Position numbers and translations under genes: made by a program
The notes under the pieces: model-generated
The model's input: the letters and a program-made list of their open reading frames with translations, nothing else
Database searches by the model: none
Told to the model about the DNA's origin: nothing
In this document: in pieces, positions 10,104 through 21,656 of the stretch
Position numbering within the stretch: position 1 is the stretch's first letter
How the letters are laid out: every line of letters starts with the position of its first letter
DNA from: Aphelenchoides besseyi
Lineage: Eukaryota; Nematoda; Chromadorea; Rhabditida; Aphelenchoididae
NCBI GenBank assembly: GCA_024699855.1
Contig: JAMPIQ010000003.1
Location: 9,908,227 to 9,972,226, forward strand
Direction of reading: 5' to 3'
DNA length: 64,000 bases

Positions 10104-13100
10104 ATGCGTAGATATTCGTTGTTGTAACTGCAAATAAACTATTTAAACCATTGAATGAACGGATGTTGAAGATTCTCGCGTGACATTTGAAAACGCTCGG
10201 AAGCTGTTCCGGAACACGAAAATCGACTGCGAAGTCGTCGAGAGCACAAAAGTCGAGTGCAAATGAACGAGACCAAAGTGAGTGATCGATTGCACATCTG
10301 CTCCATTCGCGCGTTTTGGTCATTCAACTCGGAGGTTTGGCATTCGAATTTCAACCTAATGACTACATTTAGCAGTTTGTTTTTATTTCATGACCCAATT
10401 ACTTTTGTTGACCAACGCAACGTTGTCCAAATCGTCACAGCTGGCGATTACTCACGGCGCCACTCCTTCGAGTTGATTGACCGGAGTCGAATGGCACGAA
10501 AGTTTTCATGGCCGTCAGCATTCAAATGCGATGCAGATGTTCCAGTCGACGTTGTTGCCTTGAGGGGATGTTTCGAGTTAATGGAAAACGGAGGTTTCAA
10601 GTTGAAAATAACCTCAAGGGTTTCAATTAGTTTTGGCATTTTGTGACCAATTGAGATGACGCCAACGTGTGGGTCATTGCTCTATGGTCAGACGTTTGGT
10701 GCTGTAAACACTTGAGAGTCCGCGAATTTTTGGCTTCTCATCAACAAACGAGCGCAATTTTACTCGCGTTTAGCTTTTCGACCACCCGCAATTTGTCAAC
10801 GCATCAATTAGCTGAAGAGGGCGATTAATTGCATCAGCTTTTTGAATTCACACTTTCCGACTAAAACGTTTCGAAATCTGCGCGAAAACCGGCGCCGTTT
10901 TCTTGGTCTTCATTTTTCCAATTTCACTTCATCGTACCGCCGCATTAGTCCGCCCGACGACAAGAACCATGCAACGGTCATTCATTGGCGGGGGCCAGAA
11001 AGCCGTGAGCGACGAGTTCGATGAGAAAAAGTGACCATTTTTGAGCGGGGAGACTTTCATTGAAGTAACTCAATGGATATTGGTTCCCACTGGTCGTATT
11101 GATTTCGTTCGGTCGACTTTCCCTCGTTTTTGGATCTCTCAACCAGAACTCGCAATTGAAAAGCGATCATGGCGGCAGGCTCAGCGGGCACGATGACCAC
11201 AATCGGAGGTAAACAGGTTCGTCGCAAGTACTGGAGTTTTTGAGCTGCGCGATTCTCTTGAAATCCCACAAAGACGATTGGAAACGAGCGCCAAATCCAC
11301 GGCCGCTGACCGGTCATTTTGCCGAGAGCGTGCCGTTGCGTGTGAGCAAAAAACTTTGCGATTTCCCGTGGGATGCGCGCGGGGAAAGTCGTCAGAAGCG
11401 TGTGTTTGGGACGTCACTTTTTTGGGTTTAAAACTTTTGTCGAGATTCTGCCAACAAAATCGAAACGTGAACTTCCAAAATTTTTCGTTTCTGCGCCACC
11501 AAAAACCCGGAGATTAGAAGGACGGTCGACGGCGCTAATCCGCCGAAAATTGTGGTAAAATTTCCAAAGTTTTTTGCGGTTCTTGGAGACCCGCCATTAA
11601 CCACATCATTGTTTCCAATTCAACGGTTTTTTTGGCGATTCGCTGAATGTGTGAATGGGAATCGAGTTTCGAATGCGAAGACCGCAAAGTCGTTAGTGGC
11701 CGAAATTGTTGTTTCCCTATCGAAAAACTCGCCGGTCCCAGTGGATTGGTCGGGAGTTTGTTGGCATCAAACGATCGAACCGGTCGATTGCGGAGCTTTG
11801 AGAGGTTTCACAATTGCCCGAAGCTCTCGACTGTTTAGATGCCCTTCGTCGGAAACGACAACTTACAAGGGTTTGAGCGTAGATTTCGAAAGATAAGTCG
11901 AAATCTTTCGGGAACCCAATTTCTTGACATGGGCGTTTAGATTCACGAGATTGTAAAGTTTCGGAATTGGAAGCCAAACGTCTTCAAAGACTGTGATTGT
12001 GCTCCAGTTTCCACTGACTGTCCAGGCAAATGGAACGATCGATTATTCACTACTTTTGATTTCACCGCCCACTGACACGCAAGTCGACTCTCGACATTGG
12101 CGCCAAATTGAGCACCTTTTGCCCGTTGTTAATCGATCATCTTCTTGTCATTTGGCGCGAATGCCGAATTTTGCGGACAACTGCAAAGTCATTCAATATG
12201 CTAATGTTTAGAAAGCAATTGATGAGTATATCGGATTTCTGTCAAAATTGTTGTGGAGGTGATTTTCGCTTATCTTCAATGTGAATCACTCTTCGGCTGT
12301 TGATTCGGTGAAAGTAGAAGGTGGACGGGTTTTGCGTGTCGATTCATTAGGTAGATAAGAGAAGTAAAACGGAAATTAATCAGCGTGTCAATTGGCGGAT
12401 ACTTGAATCCGCTCGAATTGCGCGTTTTAACTTGCCGTTAAAATCAATGAGGATGACAATATCATGACGTAAAGACCCTAAAAGCGACCTTGAAAGCCCC
12501 TTCCACCTCCTCACTTGCATTGTCCGATAAAGCACAAAGAGCGACGGGATACCCGTAAAGTCGTAAATGCCCATTAATCGGCTGATGTGTGTAATTTACA
12601 CCATCGTTTGAAGCTCAAGCCACGGCTTAATGACTTCGATCTCGAGTGTTGTGATACCAACCAAATTGACTTTCTCACTCTATTCATTTGAGGCTTCTCA
12701 ATTCGTAGTTTTGATTTGTAAGTCAAAACCGGAAATTTTGCAGAAAAAAGCTAAACCGTCAGTCAACGTTTCCGTCCGTCAACTCAAAGTCTGCCGAGTC
12801 AAAAAGCGAACCGTCAGTTCGAATTCAAACACGAATTGGCTTTCGTTTTCATTTTGCCGACCGCCGTTGGGGCTTCAATTTCGCTTTTCCATTCAATTGC
12901 GAACTGTCTGGCGGTTTCTGTTTGCTTTGCGATCATCGCGAGCGAGTACTCACGTATAATTGCCGTCCCATTGGATCTCATAATTGAATACTCCAAGCGA
13001 TGGAGCCCAAGAGAAATCGCGCGACAAGTGCGCCAATCATCTCGAACATCCGTGCAACTGGCCACCTGCTCTTCGACAGTCGAGAGAGGTTTTTGAGCTA

Positions 13101-13806
13101 AAACGAAATGTGCTGGACACAAAAACGGGAGTGGTCCTGATGGCGTGCGAAGAGATTCCGTTTTGACTTGCGCCAAAGTTTGAACTGCGGATTCTACGGT
13201 CAACTTGTGTTTCTATCACCTTCGTTTCGCGTCTATTTTGTTTTTGGATTAAAAAGACGAACCGAATGGTTTTGACCTCCCGGACGCCACTCCAAAAAAA
13301 CTTTTCGCGATTTGTCGAAGATCAGAAAAAGTGTGCGCGCCGTCGGGTTTTTGTTTGTTCGAAATTTCCGTAGGGTCATTACGCAAATTCAATTGCCACG
13401 TTCGTGTCTTCGTCCGACTTTTTTGCGCGCACGGCCGGTACTCGAGAATCTTCGACCGACCGAATGCGTTTTCGATTCCCAAAAACTCTCGAAAACAACT
13501 CGTGGACCGGCCGATTGTCGTTGGCAGGTGCGAACGTCGACGCGAAGTCGCTCCGAAAGATTGTGAGGTTCGCGCAGATTCCCGCGAAATGCCATTCGGC
13601 GGACTGTTTGTCGTGACCTTGTCGTTGCTCCCACTTTACCTGAAATCCGATCGTCTCCTTGTGTTAAACGTAATTTCGAACACGTTTTGCATAATCACCC
13701 ATCGTACAATTGTGATCGTTTCCGTTGCTAATCCGCCTTCGTGTCTCTACTTCACGACTATAAATTGTTTTTGGGCATTTCAGAGAGTTGTTTTGAGTTC
13801 TCCGTG
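10104..13806. other. 3.7-kb non-coding block upstream of the SH2 adaptor
   Basis: No gene is supported. An AATAAA near 10133 probably ends the receptor transcript. The rest is richer in G and C than the intergenic DNA around 35 kb and has only short overlapping frames on both strands. A GCATTTCAG about 25 nt before the SH2 start suggests a 5' UTR intron, so part of this block may be a first intron or promoter of that gene. Confidence 0.5.
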
Positions 13807-14654
13807 ATGGAAGAAGCTCAATACGACATTCCGTGGGAGTTGCAAACGCGAAACAACTTCAGTGCTCTGCGTACACGTCCACATTCGACCAATGAAGCGG
13901 GTACAAGCGGTATGGTCAAGGTCTCGCCACCGTTGATTATGCATCAGTCCGCTTCACCGAATAATCAGCTGAACAATTCGACTTCTCCTTCAACCTCCGG
14001 TTCAACTCCATCTCCGTCGGCTGCCGAACAGCGAGTTCGATCCGCCTATTTGCCGAGTGCTCAGTTTCGATCCACATCCAATTATCCGAAAGTTCAAATT
14101 GGTGAGTGAAATTTATGAAATGATGACAAAGGAAGTGGATTTCAGAATCGAAACGTTCACCTCAAACAACGACGTTTGATCCTCAGGCTGCCTTTTGGAA
14201 TCCCGCTCAACCGCCAATTCCAGCGCCTCGGCATCAGCTTCACTATCAAAATCAATCGCCAATGATCTCAACGGGGACCTCGAATTCGCAAGATTTGAAC
14301 GCGATCTCATTGAACACGCCGCTGGCGAATCGACGACATCGTTTGCATTTCGACGAATCGACGATGGTACACGAGCAAATGGATCGAGTCGAAGCAGAGA
14401 AACGTTTAGAGCCAAAACAAGTCGGCGACTATCTGCTTAGACGTCGAAACGATGGAACGTTGGCCATGTCGTTGAGAGCCACCGACTCGGTTTTGCACAT
14501 CAAATTGGAGCGTCGCGATAAGTCGTGGGTTTTGGGCGAAGGTCCAGCATTTCGAACGGTCGGAACGATCCTCCGATTCTACGCACGTACCGAACTGCCG
14601 ATTCGCGGCGCCGAACATGTTCGTCTGCTGCAGCCAATTTTGACGGGAAACTGA
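13807..14654 (+). CDS. SH2 adaptor of the SHB/SHD/SHE/SHF type
   Basis: Two exons, split by a 44-nt intron, encode about 265 residues. The protein begins MEEAQYDIPWEL, and a YDxPWE motif is typical of the SHB family (a phosphotyrosine site). A Ser/Pro/Gln-rich linker (about residues 35-185) leads to a C-terminal SH2 domain: MDRVEAEKRL in helix A, GDYLLRRR carrying the phosphotyrosine-binding Arg, LHIKLERRD in the central strand, and the ending ELPIRGAEHVRLLQPI, which matches the LPIKGAEHMxLLxPV end of SHB, SHD, SHE and SHF. The usual Trp at the start of SH2 is not present. Such adaptors link receptor tyrosine kinases to downstream signalling in the cytoplasm. Confidence 0.8.
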
Positions 14655-14911
14655 AAACTTTAATTCGTTTATCGCTTATTGCCGGTGTTTTCTATTATGC
14701 TTTAACCCCGTGCTGTTCGATTTGCATCGTTTAAGTCGGTTGTAATAAACAGAATCGAATTCGAACATCGTTGTAGCGAGTTTCTTCGATGAACATTCCT
14801 TATGATTTGACCCAAATTTCCCCGATCAATCGCCGCTGTTGATTTGCATTTCACGATCCAAACGGTCAATCGCAGAAATCAAATCAGTTCGTCGGAGTGT
14901 CTTCGATCGGA

Positions 14912-16438
14912 ATGGTGACCATGAGTTTAAGTAAAGAACGTTGGGCGTTGATTGCATCGACGGTTTTGAGCATCGGGACACTTGTAATTTTGATATTGGT
15001 TATTCCGCTGTTCGCTATTCACATTCAAAAACGGAACACTCAATTGTTGTCGACCGTTCAAGATTGTCAGGTAACTTCGAGAGGTTGATTAGTCGAAGCC
15101 GAGAGTTCAGATCGAATCGCGTAATATATGGAAAGAAGTCATTCAATGGGATAAAAATGGAAAACAAAAACGCTTTAAGCGTGCTTCTTACTTTGGATCT
15201 TGTATGTTTCAGACTGCAAAAACTGAAGGAGTATAATTTAAGGTTGCACATGTACTCAAGGAGCAGTAGGGGCAGCGGGTCCTCCAGTGAGTGTAATCGA
15301 CAAGAATCAAACTAATGAACACGTTTAAGGGGAAGCCGGGACGTGACGGGAAACGTAAATTAACTTAAATTGACATATGAAATTATGTTTATAGCCGGAA
15401 CCAGAGGTGTCGATGGAATACCGGGAAAAGACGGAGTTTATCTTCGAGCTCAAGAACGTAAGTTCGATGAATGTGAAAATCAAATTGATGCTCTTTAGTT
15501 GCACAAGAACCATGTCAACGTTGTCCAGTTTCAAAGCCGGGAGTAAGTTGAAAATGACAGCTCTATTAACAAATACACTCAGCCGCCCGGTTTGAATGGT
15601 TTAAAAGGCAAACAAGGAGCTGCAGGCCCACCGTTTGTTTGATTCTTCAAGAGATTGTGAAATAAAGTGGTTTTTACAGAGGAGAACCGGGTATACCAGC
15701 AACAAACGGAGAAAAAGGTGCGCGTGGACCAATCGGAAGTGTCGGTTCGACGGGACCACAAGATAAGTTTCTGACTATCGTTTAATGAATGGATTTTGTT
15801 TAAGAGAAAAGGGAATAACTGGTGATCCCGGAAGAATACTTATTGGTGGGCAACAAGGAAAACCAGGAGTAAGCTAACTGTTTGTAATTAAATAACAACC
15901 ACCTTCAGCCTCCGGGGCCAATTGGAGCACGAGGTTAGATTTTGGTTTCGTAAACATTCTCGATTTTGATTTTAGGAAGAATCGGAGTTCAAGGTCGAGA
16001 TGGGTCGCCGGTACGATGTTTTGATTAACATAGAGATTAAGATTGAAATTCAGGGAGCGCAAGGAATTAAAGGCAATCGCGGAGAGGTTGGAGCTCGTGG
16101 ACCAATTGGAAAAATTGGAGAAATGGGACCACCGCAAGTTTTAATTCACTCGATTTTGTAACTAATTAACGGAATTCAGAGGACCACCGGGACCTCAAGG
16201 TTTAAAAGGCTCGTGCACTCATTGTCAACCATCAAATGAACGAATAACCGGAACTGCTGGTCTCGTGCCCGAAGCGACGGAGAACGTTGCTGAGACCACA
16301 CAATTACCGACAACTACAACAACCGAGCAACCAACAACCACTGTTCCAATTCGTATCTACGGCGCTAAGACCTTCCACAAGCAATATCAGTTGAGACGTC
16401 GTGGTCGAAATCGTCGTGAATGGGAAGCTCGTGATTAA
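14912..16438 (+). CDS. Cuticle collagen A
   Basis: The N-terminus carries a short cytoplasmic stretch and one long hydrophobic segment (WALIASTVLSIGTLVILILV), the Col_cuticle_N arrangement. It is followed by a Cys, an RxxR-like basic site (KQKRFKRAS) that may be a processing site, and CCTCTQG. Gly-X-Y triplets follow, interrupted at TGPQDKEKG and by non-collagen linkers with CQRC and CTHC cysteine pairs. About 13-15 exons of roughly 20-120 nt alternate with introns of about 40-46 nt. One intron uses a GC donor at 16134. The C-terminus is unusual for a cuticle collagen: a Thr-rich stretch (TTTTTEQPTTTVP) and then a strongly basic tail (LRRRGRNRREWEARD). Transcription is parallel to collagen B. 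Confidence 0.85.
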
Positions 16439-17157
16439 TGAAATTGAACTATCGTAACTGTGATTGTGATCTTTGGGTTATAAACCAAATGTTTCGAATT
16501 GAACGTTTATTCGAGTGTTCCAATTTTTAACTGATGGCATCAAAGACCCGATTTTCGTTCGTCGAGATAAGTCGGAACTTGTCGACGTCGTCAAATGAAC
16601 TGGAAATACGAGAAGTTTCGGCGGATGTCAAGACACAAAATGTAAAATCCGAGCGAATCAATTGCCAAATCAAATGGTTTCGAAGTTATCGGTTACGCTC
16701 AAACACTTTCATCGTGTGAACAATAAACTCGTTTATTCGTTGCGTTTGTTGGAATTGACACAGCGGTAAGGTGGGGGAACGAGTTTTCGAGTTATCATTA
16801 TCAATTCATTGTGTTGAACTGTTCAATATTCTGCAACTCGTAATCCCTCTCATGTTCTCTTTGTTGTCTGTCAAGCAATCAATTTTATCGCACACACACG
16901 ACTGATAACGAAAATCCGCGCGACAACCCCAGAGAAAAACTCTCGACCGATTTGCACGTCGAACAACTCGATTGCCGTTGGCAACAAGCCCTACGGCTAG
17001 TTCGGCTATCATCCTCCCTACTCCAATTTCGTCTTCATCAACGCGTCACACCCGCCTTCTTTCAGCATCACGTCGACGAGTTTATAACGACGTCGTGAAA
17101 GACGTGGATCTTCAGTTTGGTCGTTTCGCTTCTGAACGGTCGAACCCTTTTTTCATT

Positions 17158-19218
17158 ATGGATATTGAGAGCAGAATCAAAGCTTATCGCTTCGTTGCCT
17201 ATTCGGCAGTCACTTTTTCGGTTATCGCCGTTTTGTCGGTATGCGTTACGTTGCCCATGGTCTACAACTATGTGCACAACGTTCGCCGTCAAATGCAATC
17301 CGAAATTACCTACTGCAAGGGTTCGGCCAAAGACATCTGGTCGGAAGTGAGCCAATGTAACTTTACAGTCTTTGTTTGCCAAAAACTTTTGAATAATTTC
17401 TAGTGCGTGTTCAAATGCCAAACAATCGTACAGCTCGTCAAGCCTACGGTGATGCACCAGCAACTGGTGGCAGCTCATCGGCTGGTGGTTATGGCGGTTC
17501 GGCATCTGTTAGCGGTGGTAGTGCATCAAGTGGTGGCAGTTGCGATTCCTGCTGTCTTCCCGGACCTCCCGGGCCAGCCGGACCAGCTGGTAAAAATGGA
17601 CGTCCAGGTAAGAGAATCCATCAATACAAACACTAACTAACAATCTTCAAAGGAAAACCAGGCAGTCCAGGATTACCCGGAAACCGTAAGTCATTTCTAT
17701 TAATGTCATGTCTCATAATGATATGTTTTCAGCCGGCAAACCTCCACAACGCAAGTGTTTCAATGTTTTCTAATTAATTGACTATTTCAAATGACGTCTA
17801 ACAAGCAATAACGACGCATTTTAGAGCCCTGCGAGTGAGTTCCATTATCAGTCTTTAAAAATTTTGTCTAAAAGCTCAAAAGACGAGCTAGTTTTTAAAA
17901 AAACGAATTTTCATTAGCAGCATACGATTAACATGTGAATTAGGCCAATCACTCCGCCACCGTGTAAAAAATGTCCAGACGGCCCTCCAGTAAGTACTCC
18001 AGCATGCTTCAAATTAGCAATATTTGTTTTCAGGGACCTCCCGGACCACCTGTACGTGTTTTGCTGCGATTTCGTGTAATAATTGTTGTTATAGGGCCCA
18101 GCTGGTGATGCAGGACAGCCCGGAGGTACGTTATCAGCTTTGAAACCCATTAATAATGATTGTTTTTAGCACCTGGAAACCCTGGTTAGTTACTTGTCTT
18201 TGAACAAAATACTTCAATGAGAAAAATTCTCGTCTAAATGCTTCAATACACGTTTTTTTGCACATTTAAACTCTAAAATTATTTAGGACCTGATGCACCA
18301 CCAGGCGAAGCGTATGTTTGAATTTGAAGGACTAATCATATTTGTTCTCTAATGCAGTGGACCAAAAGGACCACCTGTAAGTTTCAAGAAGCAATCGATC
18401 AAACTAATTTCTGAATTCTTAGGGACCACCTGGAGCCCCGTAAGTTTAAACTGAACGGGTATAAATAACCTATTCTATCATATAATTTAAGTGGACAACC
18501 AGGAGGTTAGTTTCTGATGCTTCAATAACAAACTAATACTATTTCAGCACCTGGAGAACCGGGAGCCCCAGCTCAATCGGAAGCCCCACAACCAGGAGCA
18601 CCAGTGAGTCATTGAAACACGTCATTCGTTCTTATTTCAATCGTTCCAGGGCCCAGCAGGTGATGCCGGCCCACCAGGGTTAGTTTAACTTAGCGAATGT
18701 ATTAGTAACCGTTTTTCTTTTCTAGACCACCAGGACCACCGTTCGTTTAACGTCGATTGTACTTTGATTCATTCAATTTTAGAGGACAACCAGGTGCTGA
18801 TGCCGGCCCAGGACCAGCGTAAGTTTTGGACAGGATGAAGCAATAATCTTATTTGTTTCCAATGTTAGTGGACCAAAAGGACCACCCGTAAGTTTCAAAT
18901 AGTAATCGATCAAACCAATTTCTATTGTTTTAGGGACCACCCGGACCACCGTGAGTGTTTACTGCTTCGATTTAGATTTTACAATTGGTTGTTTAGTGGC
19001 AATGATGGTGCTCCAGGACAACCGTAAGCTTTTTTCATTCTTAAACAAGTCTAACTTTTATGATTTCAGAGGAGAAGCTGGAGTGAGTACAAAAAAGATC
19101 TTCGGTGAGTAATCGCATCGCAATTCAGGCTCCAGGTCAAGCCGGAGAAAAGGGTATTTGCCCGAAATACTGCGCCATCGACGGTGGAGTCTTCTTCGAG
19201 GACGGAACTCGTCGTTAA
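17158..19218 (+). CDS. Cuticle collagen B, about 22 exons
   Basis: The start is the ATG at 17158 (MDIESRIKAYRFV). A Col_cuticle_N membrane segment, an RTARQAY processing-like site, a Gly/Ser-rich linker, CDSCCLPGPPGPAG, a PCEPITPPPCKKC-type cysteine knot and long Gly-X-Y follow. The end is CPKYCAIDGGVFFEDGTRR, a C-terminus characteristic of one class of nematode cuticle collagens (sqt-3/dpy-type). About 22 exons are visible; several are only 10-15 nt. Exact joins around 17740-17960 are unsure because more than one phase works. Neighbouring exon-intron units at 18360-18440 and 18870-18955 are duplicated, including intron sequence. The product would be secreted by the hypodermis and crosslinked into the cuticle. 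Confidence 0.85.
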
Positions 19219-19711
19219 GTTGTTGCTTGATGAAGCACGTGGCCCTGAGTTGGACACAATTCGTAATCTCGTCTTTCAATCATTCAGCAATTCTTTTCGT
19301 ATTCTCGATACTCTCGTCCGATTTTCAATCGTTTCGTGTGCATTCGTAAAATGGTGAATCTCGTCGATTTTGTGTTCTAGTTCAAAGACTGTATTATTGG
19401 ACTGAGAGCTCAAAAAAAACAAGCGAAAGTCCAACAAGTTTTCGCACTAAAATCCAATAAACGAGAATCTCAATTCGGCCCCATTGATATCGACAACCTA
19501 TTTCAAACAAATTAACGAAAACATGTAAATTCAAAATCATAGAATGGAGTTTCTATCGAGACTCAACACAATTGATCAGTACGACGCGTAAAACACAATA
19601 GATAGACGTGTATGCAGTATCGCTTAAAAGCCCGCTTGAGGTCGGATTGACAGTAACTCTAAGATGCCATATAGCTTTAATCTTCGTTTGCTTTGATTGA
19701 ATCAATCCAAT
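19219..19711. other. Non-coding stretch after collagen B
   Basis: Presumed 3' UTR and spacer. AATAAA occurs near 19456. No frame with coding character was seen. Confidence 0.4.
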
Positions 19712-19989
19712 TTACACAAGAAAACAATTTCGGCTAATCCACATAATGGATTCCGACACGAAAATCAGATCACCGAAAACGACAACAAACGCGGTTCCAT
19801 TTTCCACAATCATCGATTTCCAGTTGATCGCGAATGTCAAAGTCGAACGAACATCCATGAAACCAAAATACTGTAAAGAATTCAACTGGTTAAACACTCA
19901 CATCGTGAAGATCAATTGCGTAAATATTTCCATTTGAAGTTGTCCAATACAGTGAGAGTTGAGCGTTTTGCCCGGAATTGATTGAAAAT
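19712..19989 (-). CDS. Possible C-terminal exons of an unidentified gene
   Basis: On the minus strand an acceptor-like CTTCAG precedes an open frame (NAQLSLYWTTSNGNIYAIDL). It joins across a 31-nt GTGAGT...TTACAG intron at 19871-19901 to a second open exon (YFGFMDVRSTLTFAINW ... ISRNCFLV) ending TAA. The two frames agree only if the intron is removed. No start codon is available in frame, and the stop of the next gene lies only about 65 nt upstream. This is therefore either a separate gene with a missed 5' exon, an alternative 3' end of the neighbour, or a remnant. No family is recognised. Confidence 0.35.
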
Positions 19990-20054
19990 CTGAAGGTTAC
20001 ACAAGAAATAGCTCAAATGCTCAAAAACATGTTCAACTTAAATGGATCGTAGAA

Positions 20055-20992
20055 TTATGAGATTTGTTTATTCACAAACTCATTAAACGAAACAAAGCCG
20101 GGATGCAGTTGAATAGACGGTTGAAAGTCCTCTTCCACATCTCCGATTCCAATTGCGTTCATGTCCGGTTCGAGCAGATGAACGAAAACGATCATGTAGA
20201 CAACGAAACTACCAATCAAAAGACCGTGAATTGTTGTCATCCCAACTGGAGCAGTTTCTTTCTGTTCTTCTTGTTCTCGCAACTCATTGAGATATTTAGC
20301 CATCTGTTCATCGCTCATCGCTTTCAATGGCGGATCGATTTGTTTAAGCTGAAAGCAAGAACTGTAATTGTCTTTTAAATGTTAGCTTACCTGATCGTAT
20401 TGGAGATTAAAAGAAGCTTCCTAAAAGAACAAATTCTGAAGAAGAAATTCAATGGTCAGACCTCGAATAGAATTGACAAGTCGGCAACCGAATGACTGTT
20501 TGTGATGGTGATATACAAGCGTGAAGTTTCGTGCATAGCTGCAACAAAGTCAACAGCACAGTTTTTTGTTGCAACAGCAGTAAAGTTTAAATCGTCGAAG
20601 TCGATTCCTTCGGGACGAACTGCCGCCACATTCACTTGTTGTCCTTCAAATTTGGTTTTGTCGTCAACAATCAAATCGAAACTGCAACCACCGATTTCCA
20701 ATTTCAATCTCAAATCTTTGTTCTAAGCTATAGATCGAAAACTCACTTGCTCGACTGTTTAGCTGAGGATGAGAGTCGGAAGTGGATTTCCAATTGAGGA
20801 CTCAGAACGTAAACCGAAATCGATCTCGTTCCACTGCAACTGCCGTCAAAGTTGCTGAAGTTGATCATAGTTACAAGAACAAAACAATTCAACTCACATG
20901 TCATTGGCACTTTTGAAGAAGCAGCAATTGGAGCTATTAACGATTGTAAGCGCTGGAAAAACGAAGAGTACGAGAACTTGAAAGGAAAACAT
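20055..20992 (-). CDS. Type I membrane protein with Cys-containing ectodomain, unknown family
   Basis: Starts at the Met of MFSFQVLVLFVFPALTIVNS, a clear signal peptide. Four introns of about 38-44 nt join an ectodomain with SSNCCFFKS, DGSCSGTRS, IGGCSFDL and TKNCAVDF (six Cys after cleavage), an acidic/Gln-rich helix (MAKYLNELREQEEQKE), one membrane segment (IHGLLIGSFVVYMIVFVHL) and a tail of about 40 residues ending VNKQIS. The first intron of the ectodomain needs an ATTTGAG acceptor to keep frame. The protein should sit at the cell surface or in the secretory pathway. I do not recognise a family. Confidence 0.65.
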
Positions 20993-21137
20993 TCAGCAAT
21001 GCAAGAATCGCTGAATTGATTTCAAGCTGCTCAAAAATAACACTTAATTTACATACTGGAGATTCTTGAAATCATTTTCTTGCTTTCCAGTTCTCTTGCT
21101 AATCGGCGTTCTTTAGTTCTGTACCATTAAATCTGCA

Positions 21138-21478
21138 ATGTTCGAAGACGACTACTACCAGAAGTGGACTGTTTGCGAGGATGTTCACAGCCCGTTAGAC
21201 GATTGCTTCATTGAGATTACTTTCCATGATTACCTGCTATTCGCGTCTGCCACCTTTTGTATCATGGTCTTGTTTACTTTTTTATCGTTGACCCTTATGG
21301 TTTTGAGCGGCGTCTGCAGCGGATGTATTGAACTGTAAGTCCAATTCTAATGGTTTGGTTTTGATTTCGTTTCAGCGGTGACGGTGGCGAAGAGGCAAAA
21401 TCGAACGCACCATCGAAATCGAGCAAACGTTCGAAACATTCGCAGCCGACGATTGTTGTCGCGTCCTCAAAGAAGTGA
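21138..21478 (+). CDS. Small single-pass membrane protein, W-C-C-H family (copy 2)
   Basis: A 99-residue-class protein from MFEDDYYQKWTVC. The outer segment is KWTVC-x9-C-x-I-x4-H, then one hydrophobic helix (LLFASATFCIMVLFTFLSLT), Cys-rich SGVCSGCIEL, and a Ser/Lys-rich tail (APSKSSKRSKHS). One intron of about 41 nt follows the helix, in phase 2, exactly 43 residues after the second Cys. The 1728-2044 gene has the same phase and distance. The tail differs in sequence but is also basic. Divergent from the neighbouring minus-strand type I gene. Function unknown. Confidence 0.65.
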
Positions 21479-21656
21479 TCGTGTTTCGCTTGTTTCGTTC
21501 ATTCATGTTGTCAATGGAATGTTTTTGATTGTTAGATCGTAATAAAATTTGTTCGTATTTGAAGTCAACTTTTTATATCAATCAAATTTGCCGTATCGGA
21601 AACATTTCAATTGAATATTTTTCGGCAATTGTTTTCTAAAATGTACGCCATTAAGA

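Noticed and set aside
10257..10646. 129-codon plus-strand frame downstream of the chemoreceptor
   Set aside because: No family resemblance, and opposite-strand frames are equally open.
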